From Chloroflexota bacterium (lineage in GTDB: Bacteria > Chloroflexota > Dehalococcoidia > Lucifugimonadales > JADFKI01), in contig VXRI01000159.1 in NCBI GenBank assembly GCA_009838595.1, positions 1 through 5,477 on the forward strand: a stretch of DNA of 5,477 nucleotides. The letters run 5' to 3'. The notes under the pieces are model-generated. The model was not told where the DNA came from and made no database searches. It saw only the letters and a list, made by a program, of their open reading frames with translations. Both the position numbers and the translations under genes were made by a program. Position 1 is the first letter of the stretch, and the number at the start of each line of letters is the position of its first letter. This document shows positions 1 through 5,282 of this stretch, in pieces.

Positions 1-1
1 C

Positions 2-292
2 TTTGGGGCAGCGTCCGCAGCCGGCAGCGACTACTGGCACATCGAGAACGAAGAGGGCGGCATCCCCGGCGGCATTATCCAGACCAACGAAAATATGCCG
101 CCGAATTATGTTATGTTCTATGTGCAGTCAGACGACTTGCAGGCGTCTTTGGACAAGGCGGAAAGCTTGGGCGGCACGCCCGTTGTTCCCCCTACAGACA
201 TCCCCGGCGGCATGGGGCAGATTGCCGTCTTTATGGACCCGGATGGCAACGGCATTGGGTTACATAAGTGGACTGGCGACGCGCCTGAATAG
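2..292 (+). CDS. VOC family protein (glyoxalase/bleomycin-resistance fold), 5'-truncated by the window edge
   Basis: Reading from base 2 gives 96 residues ending at TAG (290-292); the true start lies left of the window, and by comparison with usual 120-130-residue family members roughly 25-35 residues are missing. The C-terminal half shows the typical second beta-alpha-beta-beta-beta module: NYVMFYVQSDDLQASLDKAESLGG, broken here as NYVMFYVQ then SDDLQASLDKAESLGG, followed by PTDIPGGMGQIAVFMDPDGN and GIGLHKW. The DPDGN turn before the last strand and the PGG loops resemble COG3324-type 'predicted enzyme related to lactoylglutathione lyase'. VOC proteins are cytosolic enzymes, or drug- and metabolite-binding proteins. 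The substrate cannot be read from this fragment, and metal ligands cannot be assessed without the N-terminal module. An internal ATG at 95 is only a methionine within the domain, not a start. The next VOC gene follows after 21 bases, so the two are probably co-transcribed. Confidence 0.82.
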   Translation, partial: FGAASAAGSDYWHIENEEGGIPGGIIQTNENMPPNYVMFYVQSDDLQASLDKAESLGGTPVVPPTDIPGGMGQIAVFMDPDGNGIGLHKWTGDAPE

Positions 293-297
293 GAATT

Positions 298-303
298 GGA
301 GGA
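298..303 (+). promoter_or_regulatory. Ribosome binding site GGAGGA for the second VOC gene
   Basis: GGAGGA lies 10 bases before the GTG at 314. It supports GTG 314 as the start rather than the in-frame TTG at 296, which would overlap this site and has no Shine-Dalgarno sequence of its own, since the upstream gene stops at 292. Confidence 0.6.
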
Positions 304-313
304 CATCACAATC

Positions 314-676
314 GTGGAACTTGGAACATTTTCGGTAAGCCTTGGCGTCAAGGACATCGAGAAGTCTTTGGACTTCTACCTGAAGTTCGGCTTTGAAATT
401 ATTGACGGCGGTCACATGAACGAAGAGTTCGCCGACACCGATACCGATAAGTGGCGCATATTGCGAAACGGAACAACAAACATTGGGCTGTTTCAGGGCG
501 TGTTCGATGGAAATATCCTGACATTCATTCACACAGATCTTCGCCCATTGCAGGCGGAGCTCAAAGCGGCGGGCGTGCAGTTTGACACGGAAGCGGACAT
601 GACGACTACAGGTCCATGCAGCGCGACGCTGACCGACCCGGACGGCAACGCCATCCTCTTCGATCAGCATTACTAG
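314..676 (+). CDS. VOC family protein (single-domain glyoxalase-like), complete, GTG start
   Basis: A 120-residue protein with one beta-alpha-beta-beta-beta repeat in each half, the usual size of a single-domain VOC protein that works as a dimer. Residues 3-27 (LGTFSVSL, then GVKDIEKSLDFYLKFGF) are the first strand and helix, with the conserved 'KD-x(5)-FY-x(2)-FGF' pattern. Residues 68-75 (ILTFIHTD) open the second module, and residues 105-117 (TLTDPDGNAILFD) give the DPDGN turn and final strand. Positions that carry His and Glu in metal-dependent members look like Ser and Asp here (SVSL near residue 8; ILFD at 114-117), so a classical glyoxalase I metal site is doubtful. The protein may bind a ligand or use another site; this is inference. 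The gene follows a first VOC gene and precedes two amidases in the same direction. Chemistry and substrate are unknown. Confidence 0.85.
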   Translation: MELGTFSVSLGVKDIEKSLDFYLKFGFEIIDGGHMNEEFADTDTDKWRILRNGTTNIGLFQGVFDGNILTFIHTDLRPLQAELKAAGVQFDTEADMTTTGPCSATLTDPDGNAILFDQHY

Positions 677-696
677 CCCGCGCGGACAATTTGGAC

Positions 697-730
697 TTGC
701 TGACCTTATGCTGAGTGGGTAGGTCAGTAA
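697..730 (+). promoter_or_regulatory. Inverted repeat in the leader before the first amidase (possible operator or RNA hairpin)
   Basis: TTGCTGACCT (697-706) and AGGTCAGTAA (721-730) can pair over 10 positions, with one G-T wobble, around a 14-base loop. It lies 21 bases past the stop of the second VOC gene and 104 bases before the amidase start. No T-tract follows on either strand, so it is a poor intrinsic terminator. The symmetric core CTGACCT/AGGTCAG could be a repressor site or an mRNA hairpin. I see no convincing -35/-10 pair next to it. The rest of this 158-base leader (677-834) holds no gene I can support. Confidence 0.3.
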
Positions 731-818
731 GTAAGGGGCGTAGCTTATGGGCATACCCAAACTATAGCGTCGTGCCAAGTTTGCACCCAACCGAACGCCG
801 CAGTCTTATACCTACATT

Positions 819-824
819 GAAGGA
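819..824 (+). promoter_or_regulatory. Ribosome binding site GAAGGA for the first amidase
   Basis: GAAGGA ends 10 bases before ATG 835. It decides the start in favour of 835 over the in-frame GTG at 715, whose extra 40 residues look like translated leader rather than protein. Confidence 0.6.
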
Positions 825-834
825 ATACGAAATC

Positions 835-2262
835 ATGCCCAAAACAGAAGAAAACCTTGCATTCGCATCGGCGGCGGAACTGCGCGCCCTTATCGGCGAC
901 AAGCAGGTATCGCCCGTAGAGCTGACTGCGCTGTACTTTGAGCGTATCGACCGCCTTGACTCACAACTGAACGCCTACCTGACGCTGACCCGGGAGGATG
1001 CTCTGGAAGCTGCGAAGGACGCCGAAGCGGCAGTCATGCGCAGCGATGCGCTTCCCCCATTGCATGGTGTCCCCATTTCCATCAAGGACTTGGAACTGAC
1101 GAAGGGCGTTCGCACCACGAGCGGCTCACTGCCGTTCAAGGACAGAGTGCCGGAGGAAGATTCCATCGTCGTGGAGCGCGTCAAGGCGGCGGGCGCAATC
1201 ATCCTTGGCAAGACGAACACGCCCGAATTCGGGCATCGTGGCACAACCGAGAACATGCTCGGCGATGCCTGCCGCAATCCATGGAACACCGAGCGCACAC
1301 CGGGCGGCTCCAGCGGTGGTGCGGCTGCTGCACTCGCGGCAGGGCTGTGCGCCATATCGACTGGAAGCGACGGCGGCGGCTCGGTTCGCATTCCGGCGAG
1401 TTTCTGCGGACTGTACGGTATCAAGCCTACTCAGGGGCGAGTTCCCCGATACAGCGGCCGCAGCGCGCCCATCATAGCTAATCAACTCAGCCAGTCCGGT
1501 CCCATCACCCGCACGGTTGAGGATGCGGCGATTCTGCTGCAAGCGCTAGCCGGCTATGACGCGAGGGACGCCGGCTCACTGCGCGATGCGCCTGCCGATT
1601 ATCTCGCCGCGCTGGACGCGGACATCAGGAGTCTGCGAATTGGTTGGAGTCCTGATTTCTGCTACGCGGCGGTTGACGGCGAAGTGCTGGATGTGTGTGG
1701 CAAAGCAGCGCAGGTATTCGGCGAAATGGGCTGCGCGGTCGGTGACAGCGGATTTACGCTGGATGTGCCACAGGAAGCGTTTCGAGTACTGTTCTGCGTG
1801 AACACATACGCTTCCATGGGCTACCTGCTACCTGAGCGCGCCAATGACCTGACCGATTATTTCCGCGCCAACATGGAGTACGCGGCAACCCTGACCGCGG
1901 CAGACTACGCCAAGGCAATCGGCGAGTTGGACATCGTGAAGGCGCGTTTCGACGACTACTTCGAGAACTACGACTTGTTGCTCTCACCCACAATGGCAGT
2001 TCCCGCCTTCGAAATAGAGCGGCATCCGGCAACTATCGCTGGGCAGGAGGTAGATCCGTTCTTTGGCTACCTGCCGTTCACTTACCCGATCAACGCCATC
2101 GGGCATCCTGCCGCAAGTGTGCCGTGTGGCTTTTCGTCAGACGGCATGCCCATCGGCTTGCACATCGTAGGACGCAAGGGCGACGAAGCCACGGTGCTCG
2201 CAGCATCCGCCGCATTTGAGCGCGCCATGCCTTGGGCAGACAAGCGCCCGCCTGTGAGATAA
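835..2262 (+). CDS. Amidase signature family hydrolase (first of a tandem pair)
   Basis: A 475-residue enzyme that should hydrolyse a carboxamide to an acid plus ammonia or an amine, in the cytoplasm; no signal peptide is visible. It carries the whole amidase-signature core. The catalytic Lys is K84 in HGVPISIKDL (77-86), the cis-Ser is S159 in GGSSGG (157-162), and the nucleophile is S183 in SDGGGSVRIP (178-187). The 24-residue gap between the two serines equals that of FAAH (217/241), and residues 157-188 fit the family signature pattern throughout. CGLYGIKPTQGR (191-202) and the C-terminal HPAASVPCG and GMPIGLHIVG (424-446) are further family hallmarks. Length is normal. No gatB or gatC neighbour is visible, so it is unlikely to be GatA. 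The N-terminal residues MPKTEENLAF and a good ribosome site support the chosen ATG. Its paralogue begins 127 bases downstream. Substrate unknown; aryl, aliphatic or N-acyl amides are all possible. Confidence 0.94.
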   Translation: MPKTEENLAFASAAELRALIGDKQVSPVELTALYFERIDRLDSQLNAYLTLTREDALEAAKDAEAAVMRSDALPPLHGVPISIKDLELTKGVRTTSGSLPFKDRVPEEDSIVVERVKAAGAIILGKTNTPEFGHRGTTENMLGDACRNPWNTERTPGGSSGGAAAALAAGLCAISTGSDGGGSVRIPASFCGLYGIKPTQGRVPRYSGRSAPIIANQLSQSGPITRTVEDAAILLQALAGYDARDAGSLRDAPADYLAALDADIRSLRIGWSPDFCYAAVDGEVLDVCGKAAQVFGEMGCAVGDSGFTLDVPQEAFRVLFCVNTYASMGYLLPERANDLTDYFRANMEYAATLTAADYAKAIGELDIVKARFDDYFENYDLLLSPTMAVPAFEIERHPATIAGQEVDPFFGYLPFTYPINAIGHPAASVPCGFSSDGMPIGLHIVGRKGDEATVLAASAAFERAMPWADKRPPVR

Positions 2263-2300
2263 AATCTTGCATTAATCTTTTCCTCCTTTGGGGAAGGTTA

Positions 2301-2327
2301 GGGACGGGCGAAACGCTTCACCATCCC
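2301..2327 (+). repeat. Imperfect palindrome GGGACGGGCGAA ... TTCACCATCCC, possible dispersed repeat
   Basis: GGGACGGGCGAA (2301-2312) faces TTCACCATCCC (2317-2327) over a 4-base loop. Paired blocks are GGGA/TCCC, GG/CC and GAA/TTC, with mismatches between them. The exact reverse complement of the left arm, TTCGCCCGTCCC, occurs at 5237-5248 in the other intergenic region. This suggests two decayed copies of one palindromic intergenic element. The family assignment is inference. Confidence 0.4.
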
Positions 2328-2378
2328 ATCCCCATAAGATACGCTGATGCAAACTTTTCTTGAAATACCGAACGAAAT

Positions 2379-2382
2379 GGAG
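2379..2382 (+). promoter_or_regulatory. Ribosome binding site GGAG for the second amidase
   Basis: GGAG ends 7 bases before ATG 2390, ideal spacing. The in-frame TTG at 2360 would add ten residues that have no match in the first amidase, whose N-terminus aligns from residue 1 with the ATG 2390 product. Confidence 0.65.
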
Positions 2383-2389
2383 AACCCCC

Positions 2390-3826
2390 ATGCCAAACAT
2401 CGACGAAAACCTAGCATTCGCGCCATCATACAAACTCGCCGCTCTCATCGCTGACAAGCAAGTTTCTCCTGTCGAGATTACGCAACTTTACTACGATCGA
2501 ATAGAGCGGCTGGACTCGCAGCTGAACTCGTACCTGACGCTGACTCAGGATATGGCGATAGAAGCCGCACGCGCCGCTGAAGACGCCGTGATGCGCGGTG
2601 ATGACCTCGCGCCCTTACACGGCGTTCCCATTTCCATCAAGGACTTGCAGATGACCAAGGGAGTGCGCACCACACTCGGCTCGCTCGCCTACAAGGACAA
2701 CGTGCCGGACGCCGACTCCGCAGTAGTTGAGCGGGTGAAGGCGAGCGGCGCGATTATTCTAGGCAAGACTAACACTCCTGAGTTCGGCTTGCTCGGCGCA
2801 AACGAGAACCGGCTAGGCGACGATTGCCGCAATCCGTGGAACACCGCGCGCACATCCGGCGCGTCGAGTGGTGGCGCGGGCGCGTCTGTCGCGGCCGGGC
2901 TGTGCTCGCTTGGCACGGGCGGCGATGGCGGTGGGTCAATCCGCATACCCGCAAGCTTCTGCGGCATCTACGGCATCAAGCCCACGCAGGGGCGAGTGTC
3001 TAGCTTCAGCGGCGTGCCGCCCGCGCAACCGCTGCTGAACATCACTAGCCAGCAGGGGCCCATGTCGCGCACCGTCAAGGATTCGGCGATACTGTTGCAG
3101 GCGCTCGCCGGATACGACCCGCGCGATTCAGCATCATTGCGCGAGCCAACGCCGGACTTCGTAAGCGCCGTGGACAGAGACATCAGCGGTCTTCGCATCG
3201 CTTGGAGTCCGGACTACGGCTACGCAGGCGTCGATGCCGAGGTTATCGAGGTGTGCGCCGGCGCTGCCAGAGCGTTCGAGGGCATGGGCTGCTCGGTGGA
3301 CGAGAGCGATATAGCGCTCGAATCGCCGTTTGAGACTTGGTGGGTGTTCTTCGCCGCTAATGTGTACACCACGCAGGGGCATTTGCTCGACGATCCGGAC
3401 GACCCGCTGTCGTGGTACGGGCGCATGGCTGTCGAGGATGGCAAGGGCTACAGCGCGAGCGACTTCATCAAGGCGATGGGCGGCCGCGACCGGATGATTA
3501 ACCAGTTCGCCGATGTGTTCGACGACTACGACCTGCTGCTATCGCCTACGATGGCGACGACCGCATTCCCGGTGCAGCAGTATCCCGCTGAGATTGCGGG
3601 CAAAGTGAACGCGAGCCGCAAGGGTTGGGGCTTCTTGCCGTTCACACATCCCATCAACACCATCGGACATCCGGCGGCAAGCGTGCCGTGCGGCTATTCG
3701 TCCGATGGCATGCCGATTGGCTTGCACATCGTCGGTCGCAAGGGTGACGAAGAAACGGTGCTTGCCGCATCTGCTGCCTTTGAGCGCGCTATGCCCTGGG
3801 CGGACAGGCGACCCGTTGTCAGCTAA
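2390..3826 (+). CDS. Amidase signature family hydrolase (second of a tandem pair)
   Basis: A 478-residue paralogue of the preceding gene, aligning without gaps for about 200 residues. The triad is intact: K84 in HGVPISIKDL, S159 in GASSGG (157-162), and S183 in GDGGGSIRIP (178-187). The two Gly/Ser swaps near the active site relative to the first copy (G158A, S178G) are still allowed by the family signature. By hand alignment the pair share about 73% of residues 1-200 and 48 of the last 53. They share only about 19 of 60 across residues 312-371 here, where this copy has a Trp-rich stretch (ETWWVFF) and an acidic run (LLDDPDDP). Two small insertions (one residue near 205-220, two near 405-412) account for the length difference. 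The conserved core with an altered middle suggests the same chemistry on a different amide; that is inference. No secretion signal. A strong terminator follows 50 bases after the stop. Confidence 0.94.
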   Translation: MPNIDENLAFAPSYKLAALIADKQVSPVEITQLYYDRIERLDSQLNSYLTLTQDMAIEAARAAEDAVMRGDDLAPLHGVPISIKDLQMTKGVRTTLGSLAYKDNVPDADSAVVERVKASGAIILGKTNTPEFGLLGANENRLGDDCRNPWNTARTSGASSGGAGASVAAGLCSLGTGGDGGGSIRIPASFCGIYGIKPTQGRVSSFSGVPPAQPLLNITSQQGPMSRTVKDSAILLQALAGYDPRDSASLREPTPDFVSAVDRDISGLRIAWSPDYGYAGVDAEVIEVCAGAARAFEGMGCSVDESDIALESPFETWWVFFAANVYTTQGHLLDDPDDPLSWYGRMAVEDGKGYSASDFIKAMGGRDRMINQFADVFDDYDLLLSPTMATTAFPVQQYPAEIAGKVNASRKGWGFLPFTHPINTIGHPAASVPCGYSSDGMPIGLHIVGRKGDEETVLAASAAFERAMPWADRRPVVS

Positions 3827-3833
3827 ATTGCAC

Positions 3834-3860
3834 GGATGAACAGGATGGGCAGGGTAAGAT
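3834..3860 (+). repeat. Short degenerate 9-base tandem repeat after the second amidase
   Basis: Three consecutive 9-base units GGATGAACA (3834-3842), GGATGGGCA (3843-3851) and GGGTAAGAT (3852-3860) share a GG(A/G)T start. The first two match at 7 of 9 positions. It lies between the amidase stop and the terminator. Purpose unknown; it may be a fragment of a dispersed intergenic repeat. Confidence 0.35.
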
Positions 3861-3876
3861 AACTGGCAAAGAAATA

Positions 3877-3910
3877 GGGATGCCCGCATTTCTACGGGCA
3901 TCCCCTTTTT
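3877..3910 (+). terminator. Strong intrinsic terminator between convergent genes, probably bidirectional
   Basis: A perfect 10-bp stem, GGGATGCCCG (3877-3886) with CGGGCATCCC (3895-3904), encloses an 8-base loop and is followed by C and TTTTT (3906-3910). It should end the amidase transcript. Read on the - strand, the same stem is followed by TATTTCTTT, a reasonable U-rich tail for the convergent DUF1501 gene whose stop is 28 bases away. Confidence 0.88.
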
Positions 3911-3931
3911 ATGTCAATCTATGGTTGGTGG

Positions 3932-5071
3932 TTACTTCGAAATGAAGTCGAGCTGCTCGTACTTGCCGTTGGTGGTCAGAACGGGGTCGATGCCGAGCCA
4001 GCGTTCCGCGATGGTGGAGTATGTGCTGCGGAAATCGTTGCTGAAATGCAGGTCGCCTTCCAACTGCTTGTCGTCGTCGAGTGAGGGGAAGTCGCCGTAC
4101 ATACCACCGTGGACATCGCCGCCGATGACGAACGCCACGCCGCCGGAACCGTGGTCGGTGCCAGCGCCGTTGTCGCGGATGCGCCTGCCGAACTCGGAGA
4201 ACAGCAGCACCACGACATCCTTATCCAGGTCGTGCTCCTTCATGTCGTCCATAAAATCGCCGACTGCGCCGGACACATCCTGCCACAACTTGGCGTGGCT
4301 GGTCAGCTCGGACGCATGCGTGTCGAAACTGCCGTGCTGCGTGTAATAGACGCGCGTACCGAGACCGGCGGTCATCACCTGCGCGATGGACTTCATGTTC
4401 TCGGCGATAGGATTGTCCGCATACTCGATGCTGGAGGAATAGCGCTGCGGCGCGACCCGCAGAACATCGGCACCCTTGAGCGCGTCCGTGCCGGTCTGCG
4501 AGATGAAGTTGGCTATGACATCTCGGCCGCTGCCGCCGTACATCTGTGTGAACGCCTCAAGCGCGAGGTTGCGCGCCGCTTCGTCCTTAATGTCCGGGAA
4601 CAGCCCGTATGTCTCGAGGTTGCCGACCGATGCGACGGGCACGCCCTTGGCGTACAGCGCGCGCGGCAGACCGCGACCAAAATTGACGCCTGTTAGCACA
4701 TTCTCCGCCTGCGGGTCAAGCTCGCGGATAGCCCTGCCGAGCCAGCCATCGTCGCCTACCTGCTCGCTCTCGGCAGTGTGCCATACATCCATCGAGCGAA
4801 AGTGCGACCGGTTCGGATTCGGATAGCCGACGCCGTTAATGAGAGCGACCTTGCCCTCGTCCCACAGCGACTTGATTGGCGCCAGCGCCGGGTTAAGACC
4901 GAGCTTGTCGTCCAACTTAAGCACTTCGTCCTGCGGAATGTTCACGAAGGGCCTGTTGTCGTAATACTGTCCGTCGTTGTACGGAATGACCGTATTCAGG
5001 GCATCGTTGCCGCCGGAAAGCTGCAACACTACCACCGTCTTTTCGTGCTGACCGTTACCGTTAGTCGCCAT
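3932..5071 (-). CDS. DUF1501 domain protein (alkaline-phosphatase-like superfamily), no signal peptide
   Basis: A 379-residue protein covering essentially the whole DUF1501 domain. Motifs in order are VVLQLSGGNDALNTVIPY (14-31) with a conserved Asp at D23, the GVGYPNPNRSHFRSMDVW segment (80-97) with H90, GSFDTHASEL (247-256) with D250 and H252, and FSEFGRRIRDNGAGTDHGSGG (291-311) with D306/H307. The GGDVHGGMYG segment (317-326) comes last. The paired Asp/His sites are what a metal-dependent hydrolase of the alkaline phosphatase clan would use; the actual reaction of DUF1501 proteins is not established. Most family members begin with a twin-arginine signal. Here the first strand starts at residue 12, and an in-frame TGA at 5096-5098 with no start codon in between rules out a longer N-terminus, so a cytoplasmic location is inferred. 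The ATG at 5071 has an AGGAG site 7 bases upstream. DUF1501 genes often sit beside DUF1800 genes; none is visible here. Confidence 0.92.
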   Translation of the reverse strand: MATNGNGQHEKTVVVLQLSGGNDALNTVIPYNDGQYYDNRPFVNIPQDEVLKLDDKLGLNPALAPIKSLWDEGKVALINGVGYPNPNRSHFRSMDVWHTAESEQVGDDGWLGRAIRELDPQAENVLTGVNFGRGLPRALYAKGVPVASVGNLETYGLFPDIKDEAARNLALEAFTQMYGGSGRDVIANFISQTGTDALKGADVLRVAPQRYSSSIEYADNPIAENMKSIAQVMTAGLGTRVYYTQHGSFDTHASELTSHAKLWQDVSGAVGDFMDDMKEHDLDKDVVVLLFSEFGRRIRDNGAGTDHGSGGVAFVIGGDVHGGMYGDFPSLDDDKQLEGDLHFSNDFRSTYSTIAERWLGIDPVLTTNGKYEQLDFISK

Positions 5072-5078
5072 TTTCCCT

Positions 5079-5083
5079 CTCCT
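5079..5083 (-). promoter_or_regulatory. Ribosome binding site AGGAG for the DUF1501 gene
   Basis: Read on the - strand, AGGAG lies 7 bases before the ATG at 5071 in a purine-rich stretch, a near-ideal site that fixes the start. Confidence 0.75.
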
Positions 5084-5101
5084 ATCAAGTGCCCATCAAG
5101 T
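5084..5101 (-). repeat. Direct repeat of ACTTGAT in the DUF1501 leader
   Basis: On the - strand ACTTGAT occurs twice (5095-5101 and 5084-5090), 11 bases apart start to start, about one helical turn. A third partial copy, ACTTGA, overlaps the proposed -35 box (5158-5163). This could be a set of binding sites for a regulator, or chance in a short A/T-rich leader. Confidence 0.3.
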
Positions 5102-5132
5102 AACTGATGCCCCGCTCTTTTTCATCCCTCGT

Positions 5133-5161
5133 ATAATCGCTTAATTTGCGGGTTTCGTCAA
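5133..5161 (-). promoter_or_regulatory. Candidate sigma-70-type promoter for the DUF1501 gene
   Basis: Read on the - strand, TTGACG (5156-5161) matches five of six -35 consensus bases. After exactly 17 bases comes GATTAT (5133-5138), matching four of six -10 bases. Transcription would begin near 5126, giving a leader of about 55 bases. TATACG, shifted by three bases, is an alternative -10 with a 20-base spacer. Confidence 0.5.
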
Positions 5162-5229
5162 GTAGCGAATTCTCCCTAATAACAGATTCAAGAGTCCCTT
5201 CCCCATGGTCTGATAATGGTGAAATCAGT

Positions 5230-5248
5230 ACGGAAATTCGCCCGTCCC
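5230..5248 (+). repeat. Half-palindrome sharing TTCGCCCGTCCC with the inter-amidase element
   Basis: TTCGCCCGTCCC (5237-5248) is the exact reverse complement of the 12 bases at 2301-2312. Just upstream, ACGGAAA (5230-5236) looks like the left arm of the palindrome ACGGGCGAAATTCGCCCGT with three bases lost. It lies outside the coding remnant of the transposase, 30 bases beyond its ancestral stop. Confidence 0.35.
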
Positions 5249-5264
5249 GTCATTATTGTATGTG

Positions 5265-5282
5265 TTGACTAAGCTGACTAAT
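5265..5282 (+). repeat. 9-base tandem repeat TTGACTAAG/CTGACTAAT near the transposase end
   Basis: TTGACTAAG (5265-5273) and CTGACTAAT (5274-5282) are adjacent units matching at 7 of 9 positions. They overlap the ancestral stop of the transposase remnant. The stretch starting TGTTGACTAAG at 5263 may be the insertion-sequence end, since IS481-family ends often start with TGT. The matching other end lies beyond the window, so this cannot be confirmed. Confidence 0.3.

Larger units (their letters stand above)
2263..2389 (+). other. Spacer between the two amidase genes
   Basis: These 127 bases hold no gene. From left to right there is a short A/T-rich stretch, a weak 6-bp hairpin (TTCCTC/GGGGAA, 2280-2295, no T-tract) and the imperfect palindrome at 2301-2327. 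After these come a C-rich patch and the ribosome binding site of the second amidase. Nothing looks like a strong terminator, so readthrough from the first amidase into the second is likely, though a separate promoter cannot be excluded. Confidence 0.5.

Noticed and set aside
260..790. Open frame of 176 codons on the - strand across the second VOC gene and the amidase leader
   Set aside because: It covers a clear VOC gene on the other strand, and its translation shows no domain.
781..812. Possible promoter TTGCAC ... TATACC before the first amidase
   Set aside because: The spacer of 19-20 bases is too long, and transcription would start at or inside the ribosome site.
715..834. Longer N-terminus for the first amidase from GTG 715
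   Set aside because: The 40 extra residues have no counterpart in the paralogue, and ATG 835 has a good ribosome site and a matching N-terminus.
2280..2295. Hairpin TTCCTC/GGGGAA after the first amidase as a terminator
   Set aside because: The stem is only six pairs including a wobble, and no T-run follows on either strand.
835..3826. The amidase pair as GatA subunits of tRNA amidotransferase
   Set aside because: No gatB or gatC neighbour is visible, and two adjacent diverged copies do not fit a housekeeping subunit.
4109..4696. Open frame of 195 codons on the + strand inside the DUF1501 gene
   Set aside because: It is antisense to a well-supported protein with conserved motifs, has no ribosome site, and its translation has no recognisable domain; it is a shadow of GC-rich codon use.
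5210..5228. Short inverted repeat CTGAT/ATCAG as terminator of the transposase
   Set aside because: The stem is five pairs only, without a T-run; it is likely to occur by chance.
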